Source: Lacrimispora sphenoides (GTDB taxonomy: Bacteria > Bacillota > Clostridia > Lachnospirales > Lachnospiraceae). Taken from it: a DNA stretch of 64,000 bases. Below are positions 23,860-32,254 of the stretch, one piece after another (positions within the stretch are counted from its first letter, which is position 1; every line of letters begins with the position of its first letter). The stretch is taken from contig NZ_FOIP01000002.1 in the NCBI RefSeq assembly GCF_900105215.1, positions 372,001 through 436,000 of the forward strand. Reading direction: 5' to 3'. The notes under the pieces were generated by a model, which did no database searches, was not told the origin of the DNA, and saw only the letters and a program-made list of their open reading frames with translations. The translations under genes were made by a program, and so were the position numbers.

Positions 23860-24480
23860 TTATTGCATAGTGGATTTAACAAATTGTTTATCAAATTCCG
23901 GGTTATAATAATAAAAGTTTTTAGGATTCAAATTGGATTTGATATTTTCAAGAGCTTCGCCAAACCGCTGAAAGTGCACGATCTCCCTTTCCCGAAGGAA
24001 TTTTAACGGTTCCCTTACATCAGGATTCGGTATGATCCGGATTAAGTTGTCATAGGTTGTCCTTGCTTTTTGCTCGGCTGCCAGATCTTCGATCAAGTCG
24101 GTAATGGCATCACCCTTGGACTGGAATTCACAGGCATTAAAAGGAACTCCGGCCGCAGCAGTGGGCCAGAGGGCTGTTGTATGATCAATATAGTAGGCAT
24201 CAAACCCTGCAGTCTTTGCCTGTTCCACAGTTAAATTTTTCGTCAGCTGATAAATGATAGCGCAGATCATCTCAAGATGTCCAAGCTCTTCCGTACCAAT
24301 ATCTGTTAAAAGTCCCCCAACTTCCTTGCATGGCATGGAATATCTTTGGGAAAGATAACGCATGGAAGCTGCCAACTCTCCATCAGGTCCGCCAAACTGG
24401 CTGATAATGAGAGAAGCTGTTTTCGGGCATGTTTCTTTGATGTTTACAGGGAACTGCAATCTTTTTTCGTAATTCCACAT
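23860..24480 (-). CDS. cotJC: Spore coat protein CotJC, manganese-catalase-like
   Basis: 206-residue CotJC, a ferritin-like protein of the Mn-catalase family found in the spore coat. It shows the four-helix-bundle ligand motifs: a Glu in GGPDGELAASMRYLSQRY, the TDIGTEELGHLEMI line (E-x-x-H), a second Glu in EDLAAEQKARTTYDNL and REIVHFQRFGEAL (E-x-x-H). The opening MWNYEKRLQFPV is nearly invariant in CotJC. It is the last gene of cotJABC, starting on the cotJB stop. Role in spore oxidative protection is known for the family and inferred here. Confidence 0.95.
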   Translation of the reverse strand: MWNYEKRLQFPVNIKETCPKTASLIISQFGGPDGELAASMRYLSQRYSMPCKEVGGLLTDIGTEELGHLEMICAIIYQLTKNLTVEQAKTAGFDAYYIDHTTALWPTAAAGVPFNACEFQSKGDAITDLIEDLAAEQKARTTYDNLIRIIPNPDVREPLKFLREREIVHFQRFGEALENIKSNLNPKNFYYYNPEFDKQFVKSTMQ

Positions 24481-24776
24481 TATAAGTTACCTCCTTCCCA
24501 AGGCATCGGGCCGTCTACCCAGGTAAAATGCTTTTGACCCGCATATTTTGTATTAGTTTCTGTTTTGTTGTTGGTATCAGGGCAGACACAGTTTATGGTA
24601 AGAGGTTCAAAGTTTTCTGCATAGGTTTTTAAAAGCTGTTTCCTTTGTTCCATGGCCTGCTTAAAGGCTGTTAATGCATTTTCATCCACTGGATGAGTAT
24701 CTAAATACAATGTTAAATCATTAACAGTAAAGCTTACTTCTGTAATCTGCTTTAAAAGAGTTTTTTGATCTGCCAT
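24480..24776 (-). CDS. cotJB: Spore coat protein CotJB
   Basis: 98-residue CotJB, middle gene of the cotJ operon and partner of CotJC in the coat. It has the usual helical N-terminus (LLKQITEVSFTVNDLTLYLDTHP) and the C-terminal KHFTWVDGPMPWEGG, where the W-x-x-GP-x-PWEG motif is typical. Start and stop each overlap the neighbouring gene by one base (ATGGC/TAATG style), showing tight coupling in cotJA-cotJB-cotJC. Confidence 0.93.
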   Translation of the reverse strand: MADQKTLLKQITEVSFTVNDLTLYLDTHPVDENALTAFKQAMEQRKQLLKTYAENFEPLTINCVCPDTNNKTETNTKYAGQKHFTWVDGPMPWEGGNL

Positions 24777-24964
24777 TACTGTTCACCTCCCGTTACATAA
24801 AAAGGAAGATTGAGAGATGGAAAAATAGTCCCATGTTTTAAAGCTGTCTGAGGATCATAAGGTTGTTCCCAGGGCTGCATGGGAATCGTTGCAATACCTA
24901 ATTGAACTGTTTTTGTTGGCGTAGCAAGGTTGGCCTTTGTTGTGCCGCATTCACATGAATTCAT
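24776..24964 (-). CDS. cotJA: Spore coat associated protein CotJA
   Basis: 62-residue CotJA. The conserved line is QLGIATIPMQPWEQPYDP followed by ALKHGTIFPSLNLPF, typical of the family. ATG 24964 is chosen because AAAGGAGTGTTAGT sits directly before it; an in-frame ATG at 25018 would add 18 residues not seen in the family. First gene of cotJABC. A sigma-E-like -10 lies about 80 bases upstream, consistent with the known mother-cell control of cotJ in Bacillus. Confidence 0.9.
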   Translation of the reverse strand: MNSCECGTTKANLATPTKTVQLGIATIPMQPWEQPYDPQTALKHGTIFPSLNLPFYVTGGEQ

Positions 24965-25039
24965 ACTAACACTCCTTTCTGCTTTCCTGCCCATCCTTTC
25001 AGGGCAAAGGTGTTTCATTGATTCATTGAGCTTTCTTTT

Positions 25040-25047
25040 TTAGTATG
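25040..25047 (-). promoter_or_regulatory. Sigma-E-like -10 of the cotJ operon
   Basis: CATACTAA on the minus strand, with GTATTTT about 13 bases further upstream as a possible -35. cotJ is sigma-E dependent in B. subtilis. Confidence 0.45.
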
Positions 25048-25105
25048 GTTGAAACAAAATAAAATACGTTACAAAAATTCTCCCATTTTAACCACTGTAA
25101 TGATA

Positions 25106-25134
25106 TTGTAATAATTAGAAAAATGAAATATAAT
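25106..25134 (+). promoter_or_regulatory. Sigma-A promoter of the NYN gene
   Basis: TTGTAA (25106-25111), 17-base spacer, TATAAT (25129-25134). Confidence 0.65.
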
Positions 25135-25191
25135 GGAAAAGCAGAATCGAATTGACAGAAAAAAAGAAAATAAAAAAGACGGGAGAGCAGA

Positions 25192-26118
25192 GTGTTGAGT
25201 GACAAGAAATTTGCAGTATTGATTGATTCGGATAATATCTCCGCAAAGTATATTACAAGTATTCTGGATGAAATGACCCGCTACGGTGTTATTACTTACA
25301 AAAGGATCTATGGGGATTGGACAAGCTCCCAAATGGGAAAATGGAAAATGGAGCTTTTGGAGAATTCGATCACCCCAATCCAGCAATTCTCCAATACCGT
25401 AGGAAAGAATGCAACCGATTCAGCCCTTATTATTGATGCTATGGACTTGCTCTACACGGACAATGTAGATGGATTCTGCATCGTATCCAGTGACAGCGAT
25501 TTCACCCGCTTGGCCAGCAGACTTCGGGAGTCCGGCAAGGAAGTCATCGGAATGGGAGAGGATAAGACTCCCAAATCGTTCCGGGCGGCCTGCACGGTTT
25601 TCACCAATCTTGAGGTCCTCCTTGATCAGGAAGAGGATGGTACAGGCGGAGGCGCCATAGGAAAAGAGGTGATCGAACAGGATATCACTTCAATTCTTTT
25701 AGAAAATGAAGATAAAAATAAGGCAACAGGCCTGGGAGAGATCGGCAACCGCCTTGTGAAAAAATACTCTGATTTTGATGTAAGAAACTACGGCTACAGC
25801 TCCCTGTCCAAATTTTTGGAGGAAATGGGGGGCTTTGAGCTTAAAAAATCCAATAATGTGGTAACTGTTCGGATGAAGGATAACCGCATCAAAAAGCAGG
25901 AACTGGATGATTTTGCAGTGGGGCTGGTTAAGGGCAGCGGAAAGAACGGTATGGAACTGGCGGCTCTGGGTAATGGCATACACCGGAAATTTACTGATTT
26001 CAAGGTAAAGGATTACGGGTATTCCACCTTCTCAAAATTTGTCAACAGCATTGGACAATTAGAGGTACGGGAGAATAAAAACAATAATAAGACAGTGTAT
26101 TTGAAAAAAGAAGACTAA
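25192..26118 (+). CDS. NYN-domain ribonuclease-like protein with two OST-HTH (LOTUS) domains
   Basis: 308-residue protein. Residues ~5-150 form a NYN/PIN-like nuclease domain of the limkain-b1 type, with acidic metal-site candidates in VLIDSDN, the ATDSALIIDAMDL line and IVSSDSDFTRLA. Two OST-HTH/LOTUS-like winged-helix units follow at about 165-225 and 235-300, each ending in a GYSSLSKFLEEMG or GYSTFSKFVNSIG line; these bind RNA or helicases in other systems. The start is GTG 25192 (or TTG 25195), after GGGAGAG. Monocistronic with its own promoter and terminator. Substrate unknown. Confidence 0.88.
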   Translation: MLSDKKFAVLIDSDNISAKYITSILDEMTRYGVITYKRIYGDWTSSQMGKWKMELLENSITPIQQFSNTVGKNATDSALIIDAMDLLYTDNVDGFCIVSSDSDFTRLASRLRESGKEVIGMGEDKTPKSFRAACTVFTNLEVLLDQEEDGTGGGAIGKEVIEQDITSILLENEDKNKATGLGEIGNRLVKKYSDFDVRNYGYSSLSKFLEEMGGFELKKSNNVVTVRMKDNRIKKQELDDFAVGLVKGSGKNGMELAALGNGIHRKFTDFKVKDYGYSTFSKFVNSIGQLEVRENKNNNKTVYLKKED

Positions 26119-26125
26119 ATGAAGT

Positions 26126-26175
26126 CGGCCAGGAAAACGAGATCCACGGGATCCACGTTTCCTGGCCGTCTTATT
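26126..26175 (+). terminator. Terminator after the NYN gene
   Basis: CGGCCAGGAAAACG and CGTTTCCTGGCCG form a long stem followed by TCTTATTTC. Confidence 0.75.
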
Positions 26176-26197
26176 TCTATAAGAAGTGATCCTGGCT

Positions 26198-27196
26198 TTA
26201 CCAGATTCCGAGGACCACTTGAAGGACCAGACTTACCACTGATATTCCAAGCCAGCAGCAAAAACCTAATAAAAGAGGCTTTTTGCCTGTCCGTATCAGC
26301 TTGACCAGGTCCGTATTGGTTCCGATGGCTCCCATAGCCATGATAATAAATAGCTTGCTTAAGTCTTTTAATGAACCGGTAACGCCTGCAGGTATAGGAA
26401 AAACGGTAGTAATGATAGAAGCCAGCAGGAAAAAGAGTACAAAAGACGGGAAAACTTTCTGAATGGAGATGGAGCGTTCGGAAGCCTTCTTCTCTTTTCC
26501 AGTCTGGTAACATGCTAAAAACAGTGTAATGGGGATGATGGCCAGAGTTCTGGTCAGTTTTACTATGGTGGCTGCTTCCAGGGTGTTGCTGCCGTGCATG
26601 CCATCCCAGGCGGATGCGGCGGCCGTAACGGAAGAGGTATCGTTAATGGCGGTTCCTGCAAACAGGCCAAAGCCTTCATTGGAAAGCCCTAAAGCAGAGC
26701 CTAATGCCGGAAAAAGCAGAGCGGCAATGATGTTGAAAAAAAAGATGACGGAAATGGACTGGGCGATCTCATCGTCATCGGCTTCAATTACAGGAGCAGT
26801 TGCGGCAATGGCAGAACCTCCGCAGATTGACGAGCCCACGCCAATTAATATGGAAGTTTTGCCGGGAAGCTTCAGTGCCCGGGAAAGTATGAATGCAATC
26901 ACCAGGGAAGTGGAGATGGTTGCAAGTATGATGGGAAGGGCTTCCCTTCCCTTTTGAAGAACTGTGGCCAGGTTCATGGAGAAACCCAGGAGAATCACAG
27001 CGTATTGCAGGACTTTTTTAGAAGTAAAAGCTACTCCCGGCCGTAAAAAATCCTTTCCTTTTAAAAAGGGGGCCATTGCCATGCCCAAAAGGATAGCAAA
27101 CACAGGGCCGCCGATGACTGGAAAGGCTCTTCCCAAAAACCATGCGGGAGCAGATATAATAAGGCAGAGCAGAACGCCTGAGACGTATTTTTTCAT
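26198..27196 (-). CDS. YeiH family putative sulfate exporter (UPF0324)
   Basis: 332-residue integral membrane protein of the YeiH/YadS (UPF0324) family, with about ten hydrophobic segments. Conserved pieces seen are [31 protein letters not shown], the [16 protein letters not shown] motif and [16 protein letters not shown]. The family is annotated as putative sulfate/sulfur compound exporter on weak evidence. It is divergent from a LysR regulator, the usual arrangement (yeiH-yeiE/cysL-like), so its expression is probably controlled by that regulator across the 129-base AT-rich gap. Confidence 0.88.
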   Translation of the reverse strand: MKKYVSGVLLCLIISAPAWFLGRAFPVIGGPVFAILLGMAMAPFLKGKDFLRPGVAFTSKKVLQYAVILLGFSMNLATVLQKGREALPIILATISTSLVIAFILSRALKLPGKTSILIGVGSSICGGSAIAATAPVIEADDDEIAQSISVIFFFNIIAALLFPALGSALGLSNEGFGLFAGTAINDTSSVTAAASAWDGMHGSNTLEAATIVKLTRTLAIIPITLFLACYQTGKEKKASERSISIQKVFPSFVLFFLLASIITTVFPIPAGVTGSLKDLSKLFIIMAMGAIGTNTDLVKLIRTGKKPLLLGFCCWLGISVVSLVLQVVLGIW

Positions 27197-27325
27197 GAGT
27201 TAAATCCTCCTATTTGATTTGGCTTTATTATATTTGAAAATAACAATAAAATAAAATTATTTATATTTATTAAATCATAATTATATGTTATGGTTAATGG
27301 AGCAGATGAAAGGAGAAGATAACTC

Positions 27326-28213
27326 ATGTTGGATTTTCGGATTGATACTTTTCTTGTGGTATGCCGTTATATGAATTTTACAAAGGCAGCCAGTGAACTT
27401 CATATCACCCAGCCTGCGGTATCCCATCATATCCATTACTTAGAGAAAAAATATGGGGTCAAATTGTTTGAATATAATGGGAAAAAGGTAAATCTGACGG
27501 AGGCGGGAAAAGTCTTTTTATCTGCTGCCATAACCATGAAGGATGATGAACTGCATTTAAAGAAGATCATGGAGCAGCAATCAGGAAAAGGCGGGAGGCT
27601 GGTATTTGGCGCTACCATGACCATAGGAGAGTACGTGATGCCGGAAGCGCTGACGAGATTTCTTCATGTTTATCCAGGGTCCGCGGTTCAGATGGTGGTT
27701 GGAGATACCAGGGAGCTGCTTGGGAAATTGAATGACGGGGAGATTGAATTCGCTTTGGTGGAGGGCTTTTTCCAGAAAAAAGAATATGATTTTCTGGTTT
27801 TTGCTACGGAGCCGTTTGCCGCTGTCTGTGCGCCTGATTATAAGTTTTGCCGGAAAACCGTAAAAGTGGAGGATCTTCTTGGGGAGAGACTGTTTATCCG
27901 GGAACCTGGTTCCGGAACCAGATATGTCTTTGAGCGGTACCTGGAAGGAAAGAATTTACTGCTCCATGACTTTCCTAATTTAATGGAAATCAGCAACATT
28001 GGCGCCATGAAGCAAATGGTGGCAAAAGGGCAGGGAATCACATTTCTTTATGAAGCTGCTGTTAAGGAGGAATTAGACAGGGGCGTTTTAAAAAGAATTG
28101 AATTGGAAGATTTTCAGCTGACACATGATTTTACATTCATATGGAGAAAGGGAAGCATTTATAAATCCTATTATAAAGAGATGTTTGACATCCTTCATGG
28201 AAACGAAGGCTGA
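27326..28213 (+). CDS. LysR-family transcriptional regulator
   Basis: 295-residue LysR regulator. N-terminal winged HTH (FTKAASELHITQPAVSHHIHYLEKKYGVKLFEYNGKKV, residues ~17-54) and a C-terminal periplasmic-binding-like effector domain opening with LVFGATMTIGEYVMPEAL. It resembles the YeiE/CysL group that partners YeiH-type exporters, and the divergent position supports control of that gene. AAAGGAGAAGATAACTC precedes ATG 27326. Effector unknown. Confidence 0.92.
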   Translation: MLDFRIDTFLVVCRYMNFTKAASELHITQPAVSHHIHYLEKKYGVKLFEYNGKKVNLTEAGKVFLSAAITMKDDELHLKKIMEQQSGKGGRLVFGATMTIGEYVMPEALTRFLHVYPGSAVQMVVGDTRELLGKLNDGEIEFALVEGFFQKKEYDFLVFATEPFAAVCAPDYKFCRKTVKVEDLLGERLFIREPGSGTRYVFERYLEGKNLLLHDFPNLMEISNIGAMKQMVAKGQGITFLYEAAVKEELDRGVLKRIELEDFQLTHDFTFIWRKGSIYKSYYKEMFDILHGNEG

Positions 28214-28362
28214 GAATGACATCTTTCACCCCTCATTTTGCGGATCAAGGGAATAACCGTCATATCCCATCGATTCATCAGGACATAAAAATGGCGGAAA
28301 TCCCCTAAAATCGAGGTTTCTTAAAGAGATAGGAAAAAATGAAAAATATTGACAAAAAAGTG

Positions 28363-28391
28363 TTGACAATTAATACAATTAATATTATACT
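28363..28391 (+). promoter_or_regulatory. Strong sigma-A promoter of the tRNA-Val/Met unit
   Basis: TTGACA (28363-28368), 17-base spacer, TATACT (28386-28391), 55 bases before tRNA-Val. Confidence 0.85.
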
Positions 28392-28446
28392 AATGAAGCA
28401 GTCGGGAACGAGAGAAAAAAACGAGCTCCTGACCAAGGAAAGTACT

Positions 28447-28519
28447 GGGATCTTAGCTCAGCTGGGAGAGCATCTGCCTTACAAGCAGAGGGTCACAGGT
28501 TCGAGCCCTGTAGGTCCCA
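28447..28519 (+). tRNA. tRNA-Val (TAC)
   Basis: 73 bases, CCA not encoded. Acceptor GGGATCT pairs with AGGTCCC (one G-U); anticodon stem TCTGC/GCAGA encloses CTTACAA, anticodon TAC; T arm CACAGGTTCGAGCCCTGT (one G-U-type variation) is normal. Confidence 0.95.
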
Positions 28520-28521
28520 TT

Positions 28522-28540
28522 GATAAGCGTAACGCTTATC
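28522..28540. repeat. Palindrome between two tRNA genes
   Basis: GATAAGCGT-A-ACGCTTATC, perfect 9-base arms with a one-base centre. It may fold in the tRNA precursor as a processing spacer. Confidence 0.6.
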
Positions 28541-28555
28541 CAGTGAATTGAATAT

Positions 28556-28629
28556 GGCGGAATAGCTCAGTTGGCCAGAGCACACGGTTCATACCCGTGG
28601 TGTCGAGAGTTCGAATCTCCCTTCCGCTA
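28556..28629 (+). tRNA. tRNA-Met (CAT), elongator type
   Basis: 74 bases, CCA not encoded. Acceptor GGCGGAA pairs with TTCCGCT (terminal G-U); anticodon stem CACGG/CCGTG encloses TTCATAC. The paired first position and loop fit elongator Met rather than initiator or lysidine-modified Ile. Confidence 0.92.
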
Positions 28630-28634
28630 CTGTT

Positions 28635-28668
28635 AAACCCTGTGATTGAAAAATTGCAGGGTTTTTTA
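28635..28668 (+). terminator. Terminator of the tRNA unit
   Basis: AAACCCTG and CAGGGTTT arms followed by TTTT. Confidence 0.8.
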
Positions 28669-28762
28669 TATTTCGACATTGCGGATTCCTTTTTCTATTT
28701 TCTTATATTCATTTTTTCTGTTTTATGGTATACTTACAAATAGTAAAAGGTGGAGGGATTCC

Positions 28763-29689
28763 ATGTACTATTTTATTGTAAACCCGAACTCACGCTGCGG
28801 ACGGGGAAGAAACGTTTGGAAAAAATTGGAAAGAGTGTTAAAGGCCGGGCATGTGGAATATCAGGCATTTCTTACGGAGAAGCCTGGGGATGCCAAGAGA
28901 TTTGCCAGGGAACTGACAGAGGGTTGCAGGGAATCAAGCGTTATCATTGGAGTAGGCGGAGACGGAACTGTAAATGAAATCCTTGATGGGCTTTCCTTCT
29001 GCGGTTCTGTTACGTTTGGGTATATTCCGGCCGGATCCGGTAATGATCTGGCAAGAAGCTTAAAACTTCCTAAGAATCCGGTCCGATGCCTAAAGAAAAT
29101 ACTGCATCCAAAATATTATAAGCTCATGGATTACGGAGTTTTGTCCTATGGCGATGGGGAAATATCCCACCGCCGCTTTATGGTCAGTGCGGGGATTGGA
29201 ATGGATGCGGCCGTTTGTCATAATATCCTCTATTCAAAGTCAAAGGGACTGCTCCGTAAACTTTTCATTGGGAAGCTTGTTTACATTCTCATAGGAATCA
29301 AGCAGCTGATTCTTGCCAGGCCCTCAAAAGGGTATATTCTCCTTAACGGAGTCCAGAAGATTGAGTTTAACCACGCTTACTTTATATCCGTCCACATCCA
29401 TCCTTATGAGGGCGGCGGATTTAAATTTGCACCGGATGCAAACTTTGAAGACGGGCAGTTAACAGTTTGTGTTATGAACAGCCGGAATAAAAGGAAACTG
29501 ATCCCTGTACTGATACGTTCCCTTATGGGAAGAAAGTCCTTGCACAGGGGCATCAGGTTTTATACTTGTGAGGAAGTTATGATCCATATGGATCATCCAA
29601 TGGCAGTTCATGTAGATGGAGAAAGCTGTTTTTGCCAAAACGATGTGCAGCTTCGGTGTATTGGCAAAAAATTGCGTATGATTGTATAG
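28763..29689 (+). CDS. Diacylglycerol kinase family lipid kinase (YegS/DgkB-like)
   Basis: 308-residue lipid kinase catalysing ATP-dependent phosphorylation of diacylglycerol or a related lipid. The N-terminal DAGK catalytic domain has YYFIVNPNSRCGRG, the nucleotide-binding VIGVGGDGTVNEIL (G-G-D-G-T) and GYIPAGSGNDLARSL motifs; the C-terminal beta domain ends with HVDGESC. ATG 28763 follows GGTGGAGGG and gives the family start; the longer in-frame opening from 28646 overlaps the tRNA terminator and is rejected. The exact substrate is not evident from sequence. Confidence 0.92.
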   Translation: MYYFIVNPNSRCGRGRNVWKKLERVLKAGHVEYQAFLTEKPGDAKRFARELTEGCRESSVIIGVGGDGTVNEILDGLSFCGSVTFGYIPAGSGNDLARSLKLPKNPVRCLKKILHPKYYKLMDYGVLSYGDGEISHRRFMVSAGIGMDAAVCHNILYSKSKGLLRKLFIGKLVYILIGIKQLILARPSKGYILLNGVQKIEFNHAYFISVHIHPYEGGGFKFAPDANFEDGQLTVCVMNSRNKRKLIPVLIRSLMGRKSLHRGIRFYTCEEVMIHMDHPMAVHVDGESCFCQNDVQLRCIGKKLRMIV

Positions 29690-29709
29690 AAATGTATATA
29701 TTATAGAAG

Positions 29710-29776
29710 AAACACCTTCGGGTATACCGGGTATACCATTATGCCCAAAAAGCATGGGCAAGAAAGAGGAAAGGAA
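29710..29776 (+). repeat. GGTATACC leader element, copy A (upstream of ispF)
   Basis: Same element as at 30343 and 47141. Hairpin 1 is ACC-TTCG-GGT (a UUCG tetraloop); the GGGTATACC core is present twice in tandem; hairpin 2 is TGCCC...GGGCA; it ends in GAGGAAAGG, the ispF ribosome site. Confidence 0.75.
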
Positions 29777-29781
29777 GAATT

Positions 29782-30324
29782 ATGAGGATTGGACAGGGAT
29801 ATGATGTGCATAAATTAGCGGAAGGAAGAGATTTGATCCTGGGCGGCGTTAAGATTCCTTATGAAAAGGGACTTCTGGGCCATTCTGATGCAGATGTGCT
29901 GGTCCATGCAGTGATAGATGCTCTTTTAGGTGCGGCAGCTTTGGGAGATATCGGAGAACATTTCCCCGATACGGATCCTAAGTATAAAGGAGTATCCAGC
30001 ATTGAACTTTTAAAGCACGTAGGCAGGCTTTTGGAGGAGCAGGGATATGTGATCGAGAACATTGACGCCACTGTCATTGCACAAAAACCAAAACTTCTTC
30101 CCTATCGGCGTTCCATGGCACAAAACATTGGGGAAGCTCTGAAGCTGACCGAAGGAAAGGTCAATGTAAAAGCTACTACAGAGGAAGGACTTGGCTTTAC
30201 CGGAATGGGAGAGGGGATATCCTCACAGGCCATAGCCCTGTTAACCTCCATGGACGATTACTGTTATGACGACAGGATCATGTCTGCTGATTGTAAGGGC
30301 TGCTGCGGAGGCTGCAAGAGATAA
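29782..30324 (+). CDS. ispF: 2-C-methyl-D-erythritol 2,4-cyclodiphosphate synthase with Cys-rich tail
   Basis: IspF, which forms the cyclic diphosphate in the MEP isoprenoid pathway. Metal-binding motif G-x-D-V-H is at residues 6-10 (GQGYDVH), followed by [40 protein letters not shown] and the C-terminal [17 protein letters not shown]. Normal proteins end near residue 160; this one is 180 long and carries an extra tail with DYC and [10 protein letters not shown], five Cys that could bind metal. AGGAAAGGAAGAATT precedes ATG 29782. The gene sits between a lipid kinase and cysS and is preceded by the GGTATACC element. Confidence 0.96.
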   Translation: MRIGQGYDVHKLAEGRDLILGGVKIPYEKGLLGHSDADVLVHAVIDALLGAAALGDIGEHFPDTDPKYKGVSSIELLKHVGRLLEEQGYVIENIDATVIAQKPKLLPYRRSMAQNIGEALKLTEGKVNVKATTEEGLGFTGMGEGISSQAIALLTSMDDYCYDDRIMSADCKGCCGGCKR

Positions 30325-30342
30325 GAAGAGGATTGCGGGAAT

Positions 30343-30402
30343 AAACACCCTACGGGTATACCTATATGCCCGAAAGGTGTGGGCTATAAAAAAGAAAGGA
30401 AG
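30343..30402 (+). repeat. GGTATACC leader element, copy B (upstream of cysS)
   Basis: AAACACCCTACGGGTATACC, then TATATGCCC...GTGGGC and AAGAAAGG leading to the cysS start. Hairpin 1 here is ACCC-TAC-GGGT; hairpin 2 is GCCC...GGGC. Confidence 0.75.
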
Positions 30403-30407
30403 AAACT

Positions 30408-31811
30408 ATGAAAATTTATAATACATTATCCAGACAAAAGGAAGAATTCGTTTCCCTGGAACCTGGAAAGGTTCGGATGTATGTATGCGGACCAACCGTT
30501 TACAATTACATTCACATTGGAAATGCAAGACCCATCATCGTATTTGATACGGTCCGGAGATATTTTGAATATAAGGGATATGAAGTTAACTTTGTTTCAA
30601 ACTTTACCGATATAGATGATAAGATCATTAAAAAAGCCATTGAAGAGGGCGTGGATGCAGACACCATTTCCAAGCGTTATATTGAGGAATGCAAAAAGGA
30701 TATGGAAGGGCTGAATGTAAAGCCGGCAACCAGAAGTCCGCTGGCTACAGAGGAAATATGCGGCATGCTGGAAATGATCCAAAAGCTTGTTGCCTCCGGT
30801 CATGCCTATGCGTCAAAGGACGGAACGGTTTATTTCCGAACCGGTTCCTTTGAGGAATATGGAAAGCTGTCCCATAAGAATCTGGATGATCTGCAGTCAG
30901 GTTTCCGTGAAATCAAGGTGACCGGTGAAGACGGAAAAGAGGATCCCACCGATTTCGTGCTCTGGAAGCCGAAAAAGGAAGGAGAGCCTTACTGGGAATC
31001 CCCATGGTGCGAAGGACGGCCTGGCTGGCATATTGAGTGCTCCGTAATGTCCAGGAAATATCTTGGAGATCAGATCGATATCCATGCAGGTGGAGAAGAC
31101 TTAATCTTTCCCCATCATGAGAACGAGATCGCCCAGAGTGAAGCAGCGAATGGAAAAGAATTCGCTAAATACTGGATGCACAATGGTTTCTTAAATATTG
31201 ACAATAAAAAGATGTCCAAGTCTCTGGGCAATTTTTTCACGGTCAGGGAAATCAGTGAGAAATACGATTTACAGGTGCTGCGCTTCTTCATGCTGAGTGC
31301 TCATTACAGAAGCCCTATTAATTTCAGTGCCGAATTGATGGAGTCATCAAAGAACGGGTTAGATAGAATTTTAACTGCAGTCGGTAAATTAAAGGATCTG
31401 GAAGCTTCTGCGAAGACAGAAAAACTTCTTGATCATGAGGATAAAAATGCCGTACAGGAGCTGGTTTCCAAATATGAGGCAGCCATGGATGATGACTTTA
31501 ACACGGCAGATGCCATTTCTGCTGTTTTTGAGCTGGTAAAATTAAGCAATTCCACCACAGATGAAAACAGCTCGAAAGAATATGTGGCTTATTTAAAGGA
31601 AACCATTGTAAGACTGTGCGATGTTCTTGGAATCATTACGGAAAAGGAAGAAGAGATCCTGGCTGATGAAATCGAAGCCATGATCGCAGGCAGGCAGCAG
31701 GCCAGAAAAGACAAGAATTTCGCCCTTGCCGATGAAATCCGCGGAAAGCTTTTAGAAAAGGGGATCGTTCTGGAGGACACCAGGGAAGGTGTGAAATGGA
31801 AGAGAATATAA
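30408..31811 (+). CDS. cysS: Cysteinyl-tRNA synthetase
   Basis: 467-residue class I synthetase charging tRNA-Cys. Motifs seen: zinc-binding YVCGPTVYNYIHIGNARP (first Cys ligand plus the HIGN form of the HIGH motif, residues ~24-42), GWHIECSVMS with a second zinc Cys, GGEDLIFPHHENEIAQSEA, and KMSKSLGNF (KMSKS). Length is standard. The 3' end overlaps mrnC by 16 bases, the common cysS-mrnC-rlmB order in Firmicutes. No T-box leader is visible; instead copy B of the GGTATACC element lies before the start. Confidence 0.98.
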   Translation: MKIYNTLSRQKEEFVSLEPGKVRMYVCGPTVYNYIHIGNARPIIVFDTVRRYFEYKGYEVNFVSNFTDIDDKIIKKAIEEGVDADTISKRYIEECKKDMEGLNVKPATRSPLATEEICGMLEMIQKLVASGHAYASKDGTVYFRTGSFEEYGKLSHKNLDDLQSGFREIKVTGEDGKEDPTDFVLWKPKKEGEPYWESPWCEGRPGWHIECSVMSRKYLGDQIDIHAGGEDLIFPHHENEIAQSEAANGKEFAKYWMHNGFLNIDNKKMSKSLGNFFTVREISEKYDLQVLRFFMLSAHYRSPINFSAELMESSKNGLDRILTAVGKLKDLEASAKTEKLLDHEDKNAVQELVSKYEAAMDDDFNTADAISAVFELVKLSNSTTDENSSKEYVAYLKETIVRLCDVLGIITEKEEEILADEIEAMIAGRQQARKDKNFALADEIRGKLLEKGIVLEDTREGVKWKRI

Positions 31812-32254
31812 CATCACTGGCAGCGTTTTCTGATTTTTTTAAGGATACGTTAAAACTAAAAGAAGTAGATGTGAAAACCTATTCCCCGCTGGCATTGGCA
31901 TATATCGGAGATGCAGTTTATGAACTGATCGTACGTACGAAGGTGATGAACCATGGAAGCACTCAGGTGAATAATATGCATAAGAAGAGTGCGAGGCTGG
32001 TAAACGCAGGAGCGCAGGCAGAGATCATCCGCCGGCTTCTTGAAGACGAAGACTTAACTCCGGAAGAGGTGGCAACATACAAAAGGGGACGCAATGCCAA
32101 GTCTGCGACAACCGCGAAACACGCAACTGTTGCCGATTACAGGACTGCAACCGGATTTGAGGCCCTGTGTGGCTATCTGTATTTAAACGGCAATTTAGAC
32201 CGTCTGATCACCCTGGTAGGCAAAGGACTTGAACGAATAGGAGAACTGGAATGA
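31796..32254 (+). CDS. mrnC: Mini-ribonuclease III
   Basis: 152-residue Mini-III, an RNase III catalytic domain without the double-stranded RNA-binding domain; in Bacillus it matures 23S rRNA ends. The active-site line is LALAYIGDAVYELIVR (residues ~29-44), with later NNMHKKSARLVNA and KRGRNAKSATTAKHATVADYRTATGFEALCGYLYL carrying the second acidic site. It overlaps cysS by 16 bases and rlmB by 4, so the three are one transcriptional unit. Confidence 0.95.
   Translation: MEENITSLAAFSDFFKDTLKLKEVDVKTYSPLALAYIGDAVYELIVRTKVMNHGSTQVNNMHKKSARLVNAGAQAEIIRRLLEDEDLTPEEVATYKRGRNAKSATTAKHATVADYRTATGFEALCGYLYLNGNLDRLITLVGKGLERIGELE

Noticed and set aside
28646..28762. Upstream extension of the lipid kinase
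   Set aside because: It starts inside the tRNA terminator; ATG 28763 with GGTGGAGGG gives the family N-terminus.
30325..30407. T-box riboswitch for cysS
   Set aside because: The leader is too short and lacks the T-box sequence and a specifier stem; it holds the GGTATACC element instead.
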